NCBI GenBank assembly: GCA_017549085.1 | Contig: JAFYVO010000108.1 | Location: forward strand, 1-5,944 | Source: Thermoguttaceae bacterium | GTDB lineage: Bacteria > Planctomycetota > Planctomycetia > Pirellulales > Thermoguttaceae | Direction: 5' to 3' | Length of the DNA stretch: 5,944 nt | Shown: positions 5,826-5,944 of the stretch, piece by piece | Numbering within the stretch: position 1 is the first letter of the stretch | How the letters are laid out: each line of letters starts with the position of its first letter | Notes under the pieces: generated by a model | Database searches by the model: none | What the model was told of the DNA's origin: nothing | The model's input: the letters and a program-made list of their open reading frames with translations, nothing else | Program-made: the position numbers and the translations under genes

Positions 5826-5853
5826 CGAGCGAGCTTGCACCCCTCTCGCCTCG
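5826..5853 (-). other. Stem-loop at the expected 5' end of the P1 transcript
   Basis: GCGAG (5829-5833) pairs with CTCGC (5845-5849), and CGA (5826-5828) with TCG (5851-5853). This is an 8-bp stem with one bulged base and an 11-nt loop. It would begin within a few bases of the predicted P1 start. A stem at the very 5' end usually protects mRNA from decay starting at the 5' end; that role here is inferred. Confidence 0.35.
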
Positions 5854-5854
5854 A

Positions 5855-5869
5855 CATAAGAATCTTATG
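5855..5869. promoter_or_regulatory. 15-bp palindrome overlapping the hpf promoter (candidate operator)
   Basis: CATAAGA (5855-5861), a single central A, then TCTTATG (5863-5869): two perfect 7-bp arms. It covers the -10 hexamer and the predicted start site, where a bound dimer would block RNA polymerase. It is A/T-richer than the surrounding CG-word DNA, which makes chance less likely. The regulator is unknown. Confidence 0.45.
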
Positions 5870-5890
5870 CGAACGCGGCGCAAATTTCAA
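5862..5890 (-). promoter_or_regulatory. Sigma70-type promoter P1 upstream of hpf
   Basis: On the minus strand TTGAAA (from 5890-5885) and TAAGAT (from 5867-5862) are spaced by exactly 17 bp. They match the consensus at 5 of 6 and 4 of 6 bases. An A/T-rich block with A- and T-tracts lies directly upstream (5891-5940), as in UP elements. The predicted start is near 5855. No other gene lies between it and hpf. Confidence 0.5.
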
Positions 5891-5944
5891 GAAAATTTTT
5901 ATCGTTTCTCGTTAATTTTTAGAAAAAAAATAAAAAAAGAGGCA

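Larger units (their letters stand above)
5510..5944. other. hpf upstream control region without a recognisable gene
   Basis: 435 bp to the window edge. Reading towards hpf it holds an A/T-rich block (5891-5940), promoter P1 with an overlapping palindrome (5855-5890), a stem-loop at the expected transcript start (5826-5853), a possible promoter P2 (5603-5631) and the tandem ribosome binding sites. If P1 is used, the leader is about 345 nt, which is long. An 88-codon minus frame (5392-5658) overlaps the hpf start out of frame and shows no family features, so I do not call it. Confidence 0.55.

Overview
The window holds six genes, all on the minus strand, so they are described here from right to left, in the direction of transcription. 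In order they are: a short ribosome hibernation factor (hpf), a PtsN/fructose-type PTS IIA protein, an HPr-family phosphocarrier, PTS enzyme I (ptsI), a TIGR03936/DUF2344 protein, and the N-terminal third of an RNase E/G family ribonuclease that runs off the left edge. No rRNA, tRNA, transposon or CRISPR array is visible.

The organism is probably a planctomycete, perhaps of the Pirellulales/Thermoguttaceae kind. That is an inference from the protein style, the linkage of a transporter-less PTS to a DUF2344 protein and RNase E/G, the sparse Shine-Dalgarno use and the wide gaps between genes. It is not proven by any marker gene here. The DNA is rich in CGACG/GTCG/CGCG words. This keeps stop codons rare in other frames and creates many long false open frames on the plus strand.

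Region by region: 5510-5944 is the hpf upstream region, with an AT-rich block, a good sigma70-type promoter overlapped by a 15-bp palindrome, a possible second promoter, and a tandem Shine-Dalgarno site partly inside a small hairpin. 5213-5509 is hpf. 4715-5212 is a 498-bp gap with one notable inverted repeat. 4238-4714 is the IIA gene, with a clear AGGAG. Spacers of 237 and 236 bp flank the HPr gene (3701-4000). ptsI is 1707-3464, with an 8-bp-stem hairpin just beyond its stop. The DUF2344 gene is 754-1377 (or to 1422), and 1-640 is the partial RNase gene.

Together, EI, HPr and IIA form a complete phosphoryl chain from phosphoenolpyruvate (EI His188, HPr His16, IIA His69) with no sugar-specific IIB/IIC in view. 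This suggests a regulatory PTS. The order hpf-ptsN-HPr resembles the proteobacterial hpf-ptsN-rapZ-npr (PTS-Ntr) cluster, with enzyme I added and rapZ absent. The downstream genes relate to RNA metabolism. I see no wholly new system. The points most worth checking are the hpf control region, the cysteine-rich HPr with a C-K-S-C motif at the regulatory serine, and the PTS-Ntr-like arrangement.
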